Part shown: positions 1-7,484 of the stretch, in pieces
Layout of the letters: each line of letters starts with the position of its first letter
Position numbering within the stretch: position 1 is the stretch's first letter
Origin: a virus
DNA length: 41,339 nucleotides
Strand: one strand, 5' to 3'
Virus record (IMG/VR): IMGVR_UViG_3300037468_000156
Span: 1-41,339 of that record
Position numbers and translations under genes: made by a program
The notes under the pieces: model-generated
Seen by the model: only the letters and a program-made list of their open reading frames with translations
Database searches by the model: none
Told to the model about the DNA's origin: nothing

Positions 1-150
1 GCCAACCACGCTTACGCATTTGACGCGCCTGCTGTGTTTCGCTCGTTAGCCAGCGCGCGTAGCTGGCCCGGTTGCCGACAATGGTTGTAAGCGGCGGGTG
101 CGATTCGACGTAATACTGTTTGCCGTACATTTCAGACCTGCGCCCACCAC
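1..150. repeat. Terminal direct repeat, left copy
   Basis: Bases 1-150 recur at 41190-41339 with 147 of 150 identical. The differences are at 26 (C here, T there), 62 (G, A) and 107 (G, A). Such an end overlap is expected when a circular or circularly permuted phage genome is assembled into a line. The coding frame of the split gene passes through it, so it is not a separate non-coding element. All three differences are third-codon synonymous on the minus strand. Confidence 0.95.
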
Positions 151-406
151 GCCGATAGGGGACTTGAATCAGCCCCTTCTTGAGTGCCCAGAAGAAATAT
201 CTGCGCTGCTTATCGCTCACAAAATCAAACGGCATGCCCTTGATCTGTGCAGGGTAACGCTGTAGGCCGCGTTGACGCAGGATTAGCTTTGCCGCTTGTT
301 GACCGGCCGTAACCCACGCCCGTTCAATCTCAGTCGAACACAAGGCAAGCGCATTAGAAATGCGGGTAGCATCCTCTTTCGTGCCTTCCAGGTTGATGCT
401 CATCAT
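1..406 (-). CDS. Head/neck-region structural protein, 5' part of gene split by the window ends
   Basis: The ATG at 406 overlaps the TGA of the upstream head morphogenesis gene (ATGA junction). The frame stays open through base 1 and continues at 41189 to a stop at 41086. The joined protein is 169 residues. Residues 66-75 read DKQRRYFFWA, followed by GLIQVPYRRGG and, after the repeat, a region rich in Tyr, Arg and Gln. I recall a similar 'RYFFWAL..G.I.VPY.R' pattern in short phage structural proteins, possibly of the tail-completion or gp10-like type, but I cannot assign a family firmly. Its place between the gp7-type head protein and the prohead protease supports a capsid or connector role. 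A second in-frame ATG at 403 is possible. Confidence 0.8.
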   Translation of the reverse strand, partial: MMSINLEGTKEDATRISNALALCSTEIERAWVTAGQQAAKLILRQRGLQRYPAQIKGMPFDFVSDKQRRYFFWALKKGLIQVPYRRGGRRSEMYGKQYYVESHPPLTTIVGNRASYARWLTSETQQARQMRKRGW

Positions 407-1209
407 AGGTTTGTCGTCACCTGTGACCAACACCGGCAGTTAGGGTGTGCTGGCGGCGAGTCAATCCCAAGCTCGGCATTGAATGGCTTATCAAACGGTA
501 CGGGCTTTCCAGTGTCCAGCGGCCCACAAATGTCACATACCCGATCATCCTGATTCGTAAACCAGAACTTCACAACCGGCACGTTGGGGAACTCCCGCTT
601 TAGTTCTGCACCGATGTTCGTGTTCGCCTGAGCGTATGCCCGCGTTATCTCAGTGATGGCTATTCGCTCGGCTCGTTGAGCGTCGAATGGCAGCATTTTA
701 ATCACATCGCCTAGCGTCATGCCGGGAGTGTCTACGAACTGGCGGATAACATCGCGGATCACGGTCTTGGTCGTTTTATCGACTTCGCGTAGAAAATATA
801 GGCTCATGCGTTGAGCGGCCTTTACTGCTTCTGGGTTTATCTTCGTGTAGTCCAGGTCAAATTTAGCCGTTCTACCCCACAGGTCTATACCATCCATGAT
901 GGCCGACAAATATATCCGGTAGAACTCCGCCCGCCACGCCTCTTCTGTCTTGTCTATCTCTTCGTCCGCACTCGGAAGCGTTGCTTTGAATGTCTGATAC
1001 TGCCAAGGCTGGAAGTTTACATTGGCCCATCGCGTGATAGCGTCTAGCTGTGACCTGAACATGCGCCGTACCGTGGCCTGGAACTTGGTTTCAGCCAGTA
1101 GCTTCTGTTGGCGGCCCGGCTCCTTCGGGTCGCGGCCCTTGATAGCGCCGTTCAACACCGCGTAAGCCTCGGCTACATCAAGCGCGCTTACGAGTCTTGC
1201 TAGTCCCAT
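403..1209 (-). CDS. Phage head morphogenesis protein (SPP1 gp7 / Mu gpF-like)
   Basis: 268 residues. The C-terminal part carries the signature of the minor head protein family: FWFTNQDDRVCDICGPLD starting at residue 215, with C225-x2-C228 and then HPNCRCW at 255-261, a probable metal site. In SPP1 and Mu such proteins associate with the portal and a few copies enter the capsid. The N-terminal two thirds are helical and rich in charged residues. It lies just downstream of the portal gene, the usual order. Its start overlaps the end of the small DUF4177-like gene by 32 bases, and its stop overlaps the next start by ATGA. Confidence 0.88.
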   Translation of the reverse strand: MGLARLVSALDVAEAYAVLNGAIKGRDPKEPGRQQKLLAETKFQATVRRMFRSQLDAITRWANVNFQPWQYQTFKATLPSADEEIDKTEEAWRAEFYRIYLSAIMDGIDLWGRTAKFDLDYTKINPEAVKAAQRMSLYFLREVDKTTKTVIRDVIRQFVDTPGMTLGDVIKMLPFDAQRAERIAITEITRAYAQANTNIGAELKREFPNVPVVKFWFTNQDDRVCDICGPLDTGKPVPFDKPFNAELGIDSPPAHPNCRCWSQVTTNL

Positions 1210-1354
1210 CGGTTACTATTACCTGCCTCTTGAGCAAGCACCACACGGTATTGATCGCCTGGGGCACGGCGGCGATAACTTCCCAACCGGCAGCGCCCAA
1301 GGTGTTTAGCTGATGCACGTCGTTCACCACGACCATCAGATATTCCCACGTCAC
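1178..1354 (-). CDS. Small DUF4177-like protein
   Basis: 58 residues starting at GTG 1354, which overlaps the portal stop (GTGA). It begins (M)TWEYLMVVVNDVHQLNTLG and continues AAGWEVIAAVP, then WCLLKRQ. The WEY...LN.LG..GWE.......LKR pattern is that of the short DUF4177 family, two beta strands around a helix, whose role is unknown. It fills what would otherwise be a 140-base gap between portal and head morphogenesis genes, and overlaps the latter by 32 bases. Start coupling and the family-like pattern make it likely to be real despite its size. Confidence 0.7.
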   Translation of the reverse strand: MTWEYLMVVVNDVHQLNTLGAAGWEVIAAVPQAINTVWCLLKRQVIVTDGTSKTRKRA

Positions 1355-2973
1355 GATTGCGACACCTCAATCGCCATTCTCGCCTCGCGTATCTCGCGCA
1401 CCAGGTCGTCAAGTGTCGCCGCCGTAGTCGTGGCAACCTGGCGCAGCAGCGACGGTTTAGAAGGCCAGTGCCGTTCAAACGCCGCGCGCACTTCGCCTGC
1501 TGTCTTGCAGGCCAACAAATCACCAGCGATAGGCTCCCACTCTCGCCTTATCAACGCTGGTTGCCATGCGCGTTCACCGGCTTTAACAGATTCGACGGCC
1601 TTCTTGCGCCACGCCTTTAGCTGTTCCTCTTCGTCGCCCATTACGTCCATGTCCGCTTCTGGCTGTCCCGGCAGTGGGCGAGGCTGCGTGTTTGGAATAG
1701 TGGTAGGAGGAACCACCTGAGGAAGCGCATTACTCTCAGCCTCGGTCTCTTCCTCGCCCACTGCCGGCACACCCGAAGCGAACACCGGCTTGTCGTCAAT
1801 CGGGTCAAGCCCAGCCTCGGCCCGGGCCTCGTCGCGCGTGATCCACCCAGACTTAAAGCCCATGTCGCCGCGCTGAAACTTTGCCGTGCGATCCTCTTGC
1901 AGCGCCTTGATATCGCTCAGGTCGAAGCCACAATAGGCGTCGGGGTAGTAGCGCATGAGCTGGGTTTGTACCTCGGACTCGAAGTATTTCCAGCGCGGGT
2001 TCATCGACTCCTCGTAGAATGATCCTTTGGCTTCCTTATAGTTGCTGTACGTGCTGGCGTCTAGCCCGACCTTTGCGCCGATCAGCATGGGAGGGACATT
2101 GAACACGGCGCACATTCTCGCCTCGTCTCTGCCATCCAGCGCGCCAAAGTCCATCTCCTTGAACGTCATCTGTGTTGGCTGAAATTCTGTCCCGCCACCC
2201 AGCACCGCAACCTCGCCCCACCCAGTAGAGCCGCCGTGCACGTCGCGCCAGCGTTGGCGAATGCGCGTGGCTTCTGCGTCCGTTAAACTTTGCGTGGTCT
2301 TGAGCACGCCAGCAATGATCGCCCCGCGCTGCAAGAACGTCGCCACAAAGTCAGTCGCCGCGTTGTCGGCAGCCGTCACGCGCATCGCAACGGCTGAACG
2401 TGACAACCCTTTTATCATTGGATTCAACGGGTCGAACTCGCTAAACAACAGCACCTTCTCGATTGGCACGTCCACGGCTGTCAGCCCTTGTGGTTGATAC
2501 GTCACGCATGAGATAGGGCGGTTGGGGCCGCGCTTGAACGAGCACCAGTCGGGGCGCATCGGCCATAGCGCGATGGGCTGCCCGCCGTTGGTGAACTCGA
2601 TTTCCCATGCGCTGAACCCGGCGACGCACAGGTAAATCTCAACGGCCTGCCAGAACTCGCCTTCGCTCATTACCTCGTTGGGCCGCTTGATCAGCGCGCG
2701 CGCGGGGTGGTCGGGTAGCTTCTCGCGATCTTCGTCGTCCGCCTCGCTCGAGTACATCAGCATTGGCGGTTCGGCTACTGCTGTCGCGCGCTTTTGAACG
2801 CAGGCATACACGATTTCGTTTCGGGTGTAGCCGGTCTTGGCAAGCGCGTAAGGGGATGGCTGAGGATATTGGGGCGTTTGCTGTTCGTAGATCGGCCAAG
2901 TGTTAGCGATGGCTGGCCCTGCATCGGGCTTCTTGCCAGCGAATGCCGCGCGGAGGTTGTCGATGATACTCAT
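1351..2973 (-). CDS. Portal protein (HK97 family)
   Basis: About 540 residues. It forms the dodecameric ring at the capsid vertex through which DNA is packaged. Family features include the N-terminal YTRNEIVYACVQKRATAVAEPP segment near residue 50, the central FDPLNPMIKGLSRSAVAM, then an ADNAATDFVATFLQRGA helix and VPPMLIGAKVGLDASTYSNY. The C-terminal third is Pro, Glu and Thr rich (VPPTTIPNTQPRPLPGQ). The chosen ATG at 2973 gives an ATGA overlap with the terminase stop; a GTG six bases upstream is an alternative. The order terminase, portal, head protein is classical. Confidence 0.93.
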   Translation of the reverse strand: MSIIDNLRAAFAGKKPDAGPAIANTWPIYEQQTPQYPQPSPYALAKTGYTRNEIVYACVQKRATAVAEPPMLMYSSEADDEDREKLPDHPARALIKRPNEVMSEGEFWQAVEIYLCVAGFSAWEIEFTNGGQPIALWPMRPDWCSFKRGPNRPISCVTYQPQGLTAVDVPIEKVLLFSEFDPLNPMIKGLSRSAVAMRVTAADNAATDFVATFLQRGAIIAGVLKTTQSLTDAEATRIRQRWRDVHGGSTGWGEVAVLGGGTEFQPTQMTFKEMDFGALDGRDEARMCAVFNVPPMLIGAKVGLDASTYSNYKEAKGSFYEESMNPRWKYFESEVQTQLMRYYPDAYCGFDLSDIKALQEDRTAKFQRGDMGFKSGWITRDEARAEAGLDPIDDKPVFASGVPAVGEEETEAESNALPQVVPPTTIPNTQPRPLPGQPEADMDVMGDEEEQLKAWRKKAVESVKAGERAWQPALIRREWEPIAGDLLACKTAGEVRAAFERHWPSKPSLLRQVATTTAATLDDLVREIREARMAIEVSQS

Positions 2974-4187
2974 ATCCACACCTGAGATACTCGGCTGGCT
3001 GCGTACCAGGCCAACGCAAGAGAAATCACTCTATCGTCGTGCTGGCCTTCCGGTGATCCGTAACGCGGGCGTCCTGAATCCCCTACTTCGATTTCATAGC
3101 TCTCTAGTTCATCCGCGTAGTCGGTGGGGATACGCAACTCGCCACGCTCAATCGCCAGTACCAGCGATTCTACCAGCATTGGTTTCGTAGTCGGGAGTGT
3201 CATAAATCCAGGCTTGCTATCAGGCCCGCGCATGACGGGCATATTCTCGGCTCTAAGCATTTCGATATTCGGCTCGCCGATACTGTTGCGCTCAGGTAGC
3301 ACCTGCGACTCAGGCCAGCGTGCAACCATCCCGGCCAGGCGCGCCCGCTGGAACGTGTAGTCTATCTGGTTGAACCTGTCCCAGTCCACCACGCGCGCGC
3401 ACTCACGGCACAGGGCAGTAAGCACAGTGAAGTCCTGGGACTTAGCCCAGTCGCAGCCGATCACGATTGCATGGCCCTTGTGCGCCGCCGGATCGTCGGG
3501 CGCGGTGAGCGTGGCGCACGCGCGCACGTTGTGGAATACGCCGCCTGCATCCTCAAGGAATGCAGCCTCAACCTCTTGCTGATACGTGCGCTCTGGCAGC
3601 TCCGCGCGCATGGCTTCGATTTCAGATCGTTTGATACTTGGGTTGGCATGGGTCGGGAACTGCCAGGAGCGCCAACCGCTTTCATTGCCGCCGCGCCGCC
3701 ACAGCCGGTAGAAATAATTCCGGCCCTTGGGCGTGCTAAAGAACCACGCGTCGCCTTCCATGTCCGCCAGCGTCGGACGGATGGCTGCCTGCCATGCGTT
3801 TTCCAGGCCAGGCACGATAGCCGCTTCATCGATCACGACGCGCTGATACATGCGCCCGCGCGGGGCATCGGGCGAATCGAGCGACCACATATCGAGCGAC
3901 CCGCCGGTAATGATATCGATGCGATGCTCAGAAGCAGCTACCCGTGTCGCAATGGGCCGCAGCGTGTTACAAGTCGTGCGCCACACGTCCGTAAGCATCT
4001 TGTAGGTTGGCGCGAAGTAAGCCGCCGGCTTGCCTTCCAGGACAGTATCGGCTAGCAAGTCCTGAGCCAAGACAGTTTTACCGAACCGCCGCCCGCAATC
4101 GACAACGTTAAACCGAGCGGCTTCGGCTTTAACCCTCGCTTGATTCGGGTGAAGTTCCGGCAGCTCCACCACCATTTCGACGGACAT
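2970..4187 (-). CDS. Terminase large subunit (packaging ATPase/nuclease)
   Basis: 405 residues. Walker A is GRRFGKT at 32-38, Walker B VVIDEA at 117-122, and the coupling motif FFSTPKG at 149-155. The nuclease domain begins at IVIGCDWAKSQDFT (acidic D246) and ends with QHDDRVISLALAWY (HDDR at 383-386). These residues power DNA translocation and cut concatemers. The length is near the lower end for the family, but both domains look intact. Its start lies 59 bases inside the small-subunit gene. An internal Met at codon 5 hardly changes this, and later Met codons would remove Walker A. Confidence 0.95.
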   Translation of the reverse strand: MSVEMVVELPELHPNQARVKAEAARFNVVDCGRRFGKTVLAQDLLADTVLEGKPAAYFAPTYKMLTDVWRTTCNTLRPIATRVAASEHRIDIITGGSLDMWSLDSPDAPRGRMYQRVVIDEAAIVPGLENAWQAAIRPTLADMEGDAWFFSTPKGRNYFYRLWRRGGNESGWRSWQFPTHANPSIKRSEIEAMRAELPERTYQQEVEAAFLEDAGGVFHNVRACATLTAPDDPAAHKGHAIVIGCDWAKSQDFTVLTALCRECARVVDWDRFNQIDYTFQRARLAGMVARWPESQVLPERNSIGEPNIEMLRAENMPVMRGPDSKPGFMTLPTTKPMLVESLVLAIERGELRIPTDYADELESYEIEVGDSGRPRYGSPEGQHDDRVISLALAWYAASRVSQVWI

Positions 4188-4560
4188 AGATAACCTTCAC
4201 TGTGATGGGCGACTCTTCGTCGCCCGCGTGCACGGTCGGCACTGGGCCATCCGTGCGGTCGATCAACTGCTGCAACAGGCCGGGCGTCGGTTCGTTGATG
4301 ATCGACTCAGCCCAGCGCAGGGAAATAAGTTGGCGCAGCGTAAGCTCCTTGGGGAAGCTGTTGTACTCCTTGATGTGATGCTTGTAAGCCTTTGCAATCT
4401 CTGGGCCGCTCATGCTCAGGATATCGCGCATGACGGCCGCAAACGATACCCCGTCGCGCGCGTGCCCCTTTGGATTACCAGACTGGCCCTTCTTCCAGGG
4501 CCGCCCGGTAGCCTTGCGCTTTGGCTGCTTTGCGCTGCTGACAGCGGATTTACTAGGCAT
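4129..4560 (-). CDS. Terminase small-subunit-like DNA-binding protein (DUF5681-type N-terminus)
   Basis: 143 residues from the ATG at 4560 (MPSKSAVSSAKQ), which overlaps the upstream stop by 8 bases. The N-terminal GRPWKKGQSGNPKGHARDG is the GxPWkKGqSGNPkG motif of the DUF5681 family, often found next to large terminases. The middle holds helices (LTLRQLISLRWAESIINE) and the tail is Gly/Ser rich. A small-terminase role, recognising the packaging site, is inferred from position; the motif alone shows only a basic DNA-binding-like segment. An upstream start at 4587 lies inside the glycosidase-like gene and lacks support. Confidence 0.75.
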   Translation of the reverse strand: MPSKSAVSSAKQPKRKATGRPWKKGQSGNPKGHARDGVSFAAVMRDILSMSGPEIAKAYKHHIKEYNSFPKELTLRQLISLRWAESIINEPTPGLLQQLIDRTDGPVPTVHAGDEESPITVKVIYVRRNGGGAAGTSPESSEG

Positions 4561-5620
4561 ACGTCTGCACCATCGCCGCGCGCGCAAACTGCCTGCGGCT
4601 GTCCTTGAACGCCTCGTACATCCACTCTTCCGCCCGCGTGCGGTGAAGGTAGGGATGGCACGGGGCCGTCAGCAGCGCCCGAATATCCTGAGCGATGGCC
4701 TTGGGCGTATTCTCCGCCAGGCCCTCAGGCCATTCGCTGCCGGTGATGAACTGCACTCCCTTCGCTTGCTCCCGCTCCATCCACGGGCGGAACCGCTCAA
4801 ACCCGTGCTTGCCGAACCACGCGAACACGATATGGTAATGCGTAGTCGGCATCAGCTCGGCACGGATCGCGTCCAGGTAACAGGTGATGTCCATGTTGCC
4901 CGATGCCTTCCACAGAACATCGGTGTAAATCGGGTGCATCGAAGTGAACACGTCGCCGCCCGATGGGTGGTAGATGCGAAGCTCGTCAATCAGCAGGTCG
5001 GTAAGCGTCTCACGCAGCCAGCGCGAGCACTGTGGGTTGTTGATGTTCGGCTCGGCATCCTTGCCCGCGTATCGCTTGAACGATGCCACGGCCATCGGGT
5101 CATAGATGCACGGCGTACCGGGTGGCATGAGCGCCTCGCCCTCTTGCGATTGCGCGTTGATGCACATGACGTCGTAGGTGTTGTAGCGGTTGCAGCACTC
5201 GAGCACGAAGTCCAGCAGGTACGCGCGCGCCTCTGGATTCCACGGCGACAGGCAGCCCCAGGTTTGCCGCGCGCCCTGGTAGATCGGCTTGCGGTAGACG
5301 TGGCCGAACTCGTCCCACACGTACCACTCATCAGGGGCACACGTTAAAGTGGTGGTCGGCAGCATGAGTAGGACTTTAAGCCCAGCGGCCCGGCAGCGCG
5401 TCACGATTTCATCCCCAAGTGCCCAGTCACGAACGCCCATCTTGGTTTCGATCCTGTCCCAGTGAAGGAACTGCAAGACGGTTTGTACTCCGCAATCCCT
5501 GAACCGCTTGAGATCGTCAACGTGCATGGCCTTGGAAGTGAACTGCGGCAGCGTGGGAATCTCACCGATGTCGGGCGAGTCCATGAGGATGTTAAATTCT
5601 GACGGGCTGATAAAACTCAT
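4553..5620 (-). CDS. Glycoside hydrolase-like TIM-barrel protein (GH42/clan GH-A-like)
   Basis: 355 residues from the ATG at 5620, which overlaps the upstream stop by ATGA. The beta-strand/helix pattern resembles a beta-galactosidase-like barrel: GVQTVLQFLHWDRIE (44-58), AAGLKVLLMLPTT (78-90), DEWYVWDEFGH (97-107), CLSPWNPEARAYLLDFV (123-139), VMCINAQSQEGE (151-162) and FITGSEWPEG (291-300). E160/E162 and E296/E299 sit where clan GH-A enzymes place acid/base and nucleophile. No signal peptide is seen, so it would act in the cytoplasm or on the particle. It sits between an aaRS-like gene and the terminase, an unusual place for a glycosidase. The substrate is unknown, and a non-catalytic role is possible. 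Confidence 0.6.
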   Translation of the reverse strand: MSFISPSEFNILMDSPDIGEIPTLPQFTSKAMHVDDLKRFRDCGVQTVLQFLHWDRIETKMGVRDWALGDEIVTRCRAAGLKVLLMLPTTTLTCAPDEWYVWDEFGHVYRKPIYQGARQTWGCLSPWNPEARAYLLDFVLECCNRYNTYDVMCINAQSQEGEALMPPGTPCIYDPMAVASFKRYAGKDAEPNINNPQCSRWLRETLTDLLIDELRIYHPSGGDVFTSMHPIYTDVLWKASGNMDITCYLDAIRAELMPTTHYHIVFAWFGKHGFERFRPWMEREQAKGVQFITGSEWPEGLAENTPKAIAQDIRALLTAPCHPYLHRTRAEEWMYEAFKDSRRQFARAAMVQTYA

Positions 5621-6318
5621 ATCACCACCTGGGGACTGGCTTTGATGTTCCGCCAGTCCCAATCGCCGTCTGGATCGTCCAGGCACGACATGCGAAGCAG
5701 CTTGACTACCTCTTGGGGTTTCCATCCCGCGTCACGGTAGGCCGCTATTCTGTGCGTGCCATTTGTCTTTTTGACGTCGTCTAGCTCACCCTTCCCTCGC
5801 AGCCTGGGCAGGAATATCTGCGGTATCAGCGGCAGGCCAAGAAGGATGCTCACCTCCGAGTAGAGCGCAAACCTGGGTAGTAAATCCATGCCCACAATCA
5901 GCATGTCGACGCCCAACATGGAGTCAAGCAGCCTCACCTTTGCCGTCAGGTAGCGCGTGTAAGGATACCAGTCGTGGGTTGAGCCGACGACAGTGGGGAA
6001 CATGACCGGCGGGAATACGCCCGTGTCTTGCGCGTCGGGCCAAACGTCGCGGATCCGCTCGCTCACCATCATATCGGACTCGTAGAACGCGCCGTCGAAC
6101 TCGATGCCCAGCCAGAACATATCTTCCATCCACTGCTCGCCAAACTCGCGCATCTGCTGTGCGGTGTGAATCTTGAGCCAGGCTGTTTGATCGTCCTCGC
6201 CGCGAAAGTAGAACTTCCCGCCGGTGGATCGCGCGGCGTGCTGGTTCGTGAGCGCGAGGTAGGCATGACCAAGGTGGGGAAGCCCGTTGAGAGTTGGGTT
6301 CAGCCGCGCCGTGGTCAT
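5617..6318 (-). CDS. Truncated class I aminoacyl-tRNA synthetase-like protein (GluRS catalytic-core type)
   Basis: 233 residues that follow the GluRS/GluQ-RS catalytic core in order: RLNPTLNGLPHLGH (5-18, matching RxAPSPTGxxHxGG with HIGH as HLGH), GGKFYFRGEDDQ (33-44, like GGKFxLRIEDTD), MFWLGIEFDG (67-76), IVGMDLL (141-147, like IRGEDHL) and VKKTNGTHRIAAYRDAGWKP (182-201, the KMSKS-type KLSKR..TSV..YR..GY segment). The protein ends there, without an anticodon-binding domain, and is shorter than GluQ-RS (about 300). The Arg of IRG is Val here, so amino-acid specificity may have changed. It probably adenylates an amino acid or similar carboxylate; the acceptor is unknown. It is coupled to the glycosidase-like gene by ATGA. 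Confidence 0.68.
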   Translation of the reverse strand: MTTARLNPTLNGLPHLGHAYLALTNQHAARSTGGKFYFRGEDDQTAWLKIHTAQQMREFGEQWMEDMFWLGIEFDGAFYESDMMVSERIRDVWPDAQDTGVFPPVMFPTVVGSTHDWYPYTRYLTAKVRLLDSMLGVDMLIVGMDLLPRFALYSEVSILLGLPLIPQIFLPRLRGKGELDDVKKTNGTHRIAAYRDAGWKPQEVVKLLRMSCLDDPDGDWDWRNIKASPQVVI

Positions 6319-6650
6319 TGTTTGCCGGCTTTGAGCGCCGCGATTTCGGCGCGTAGTAGCTTTAGCTCCATGTCGGTATCGCTCTTCAATTTCTCGTAGC
6401 TGCCGCGCGCCGCTTCCAGCCGGGACGCCTCAAGTTGTGACGTAAGGCTTTGGATGTTCTGCCGCAGCGCTATGATTTCAAGCCGCGCCTCTTTCACCTC
6501 GCCGCGCAATGCCTCGATTAGATCATTCGCCTGACCCAGGGCGACGTTGTCAATTTCCATGCGCATCTTGCCGCGCTGCGACAGAAGCGCCACTCCAGAC
6601 CCGACCAGGCTTATGACCGCGAGACCAATAGGAATCCATGCTGCATCCAT
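6315..6650 (-). CDS. Membrane-anchored coiled-coil protein (inner-spanin-like candidate)
   Basis: 111 residues. One N-terminal membrane segment (IPIGLAVISLVGSGVALL, about 6-23) is followed by a long charged helix with heptad-like spacing to the C-terminus (ALGQANDLIEALRGEVKEARLE and beyond). This layout matches inner spanins and related lysis helpers, and the gene sits directly downstream of two small membrane proteins and a lysin. No outer-spanin lipoprotein was seen nearby, so the spanin reading stays tentative. It overlaps the aaRS-like start by ATGA. Confidence 0.6.
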   Translation of the reverse strand: MDAAWIPIGLAVISLVGSGVALLSQRGKMRMEIDNVALGQANDLIEALRGEVKEARLEIIALRQNIQSLTSQLEASRLEAARGSYEKLKSDTDMELKLLRAEIAALKAGKQ

Positions 6651-6656
6651 GCCGTG

Positions 6657-7013
6657 CTACCCCCCTTTACCCGGTGTCGATCCCTCGATATTGCCCTTTG
6701 GCGCTGGGCCGTTCCCGTTCCCATTCCGACGCGGGTACGGCATGATTAGCATGTACATCATGAGCGTGAGCAAGGCTTGGGCGAGTAGTACCTGCCCCCA
6801 GATGTTCAGGGCCGTAATCCACTCGCGGCCCAGATCGCCCCACAGAATCACGCCGTTCCTGATGGCAGCGTGCGTGAGCAGGAAAACAACCGGCACGGCC
6901 AGGGGCCAGTATTTCCGGTAGGTGTTCATCCACACGAAGCAGAACAGCACCATCCCTACGATGATGAACAGCACCGCGCCGAGAACGGCTTGGGTGACCG
7001 TTACAGTCGTCAC
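6657..7013 (-). CDS. Three-helix membrane protein, holin-like candidate
   Basis: 118 residues from GTG 7013 (GTGA overlap with the upstream stop). Hydrophobic segments lie at about 9-29 (AVLGAVLFIIVGMVLFCFVW), 37-50 (PLAVPVVFLLTHAA) and 70-90 (IWGQVLLAQALLTLMMYMLI). A Gly/Asn/Pro-rich hydrophilic tail follows. Size, topology and position two genes after the lysin fit a holin or a regulator of one, but no family motif was recognised. Confidence 0.6.
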   Translation of the reverse strand: MTTVTVTQAVLGAVLFIIVGMVLFCFVWMNTYRKYWPLAVPVVFLLTHAAIRNGVILWGDLGREWITALNIWGQVLLAQALLTLMMYMLIMPYPRRNGNGNGPAPKGNIEGSTPGKGG

Positions 7014-7237
7014 GGCTTGTACTCACCCCTCGCGCGCTGGGCACGCATCGCCTTCACCGTCGCGCGCGCGCCGCGAATGCCGACCGCGCCAAGGACGACG
7101 ACAAGCAGCGCATTCACTAGCGCCAGAATGTTGGGCGGGAAGTCCGGCAAGAAGTAGACAACGAGCGCGTTCGCCAGCGCGATGAACGCGGCCCACACCG
7201 CCCCCGATGTCAGTATCGCCTTGATCCAGTCAGCCAT
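7010..7237 (-). CDS. Small two-helix membrane protein, holin-like
   Basis: 75 residues from the ATG at 7237, chosen because AAGGAG lies eight bases upstream; the longer frame to 7264 has no such site. Two hydrophobic segments (AVWAAFIALANALVVYFL and NILALVNALLVVVLGAVGI) are joined by the short turn PDFPP and followed by a basic tail (RGARATVKAMRAQRARGEYKP). This is the usual shape of class II-type holins, which make the membrane lesion for lysin release. It overlaps the HNH gene end by eight bases. Confidence 0.65.
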   Translation of the reverse strand: MADWIKAILTSGAVWAAFIALANALVVYFLPDFPPNILALVNALLVVVLGAVGIRGARATVKAMRAQRARGEYKP

Positions 7238-7484
7238 ATCCGTGCTCCTTGGCGTGGCAGTCATGGCACAGCACCGCCACGTCGCTCATGAGTTCGTGCC
7301 ACAAAATCGACTTGCCGTTTCGCCTGTATCGCAGGTGGTGCACCTCCAGCCGGTTCGGGCTGCGGCAGGTGAGGCACTTGTAATCGGCGTACTTGAGAGC
7401 GCGCTCCCTGATGCGCTTCCAGTGCGGGGTACGCAAGTAGAGCCGGTACACGAAGCGTCGCCAGGCGAGTTTGATTCGCTTCAC
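7230..7484 (-). CDS. Small HNH endonuclease
   Basis: 84 residues with the HNH/McrA-type motif: C37-x2-C40, LEVHHLRYRRNG with H49 and H50, DVAVLCHDCHAKEHG with C73-x2-C76, H77 and H81. The cysteines form a zinc site and the histidines the ββα-metal nuclease centre. Short phage HNH proteins often assist packaging when next to terminase genes. Here it lies between lysin and holin-like genes, 2.7 kb upstream of the terminases, so homing-type mobility is an alternative. The start overlaps the lysin stop by ATGA. Confidence 0.88.
   Translation of the reverse strand: MKRIKLAWRRFVYRLYLRTPHWKRIRERALKYADYKCLTCRSPNRLEVHHLRYRRNGKSILWHELMSDVAVLCHDCHAKEHGYG

Noticed and set aside
1200-1523. Minus-strand frame of 107 residues overlapping the portal end
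   Set aside because: Composition is Arg/Cys-rich without a motif. The DUF4177-like frame in the same place fits a family pattern and is start-coupled.
4412-5347. Plus-strand open frame of 311 residues opposite the glycosidase-like gene
   Set aside because: Antisense to a motif-bearing gene, no ribosome site, and Arg/His/Val-rich shadow composition.
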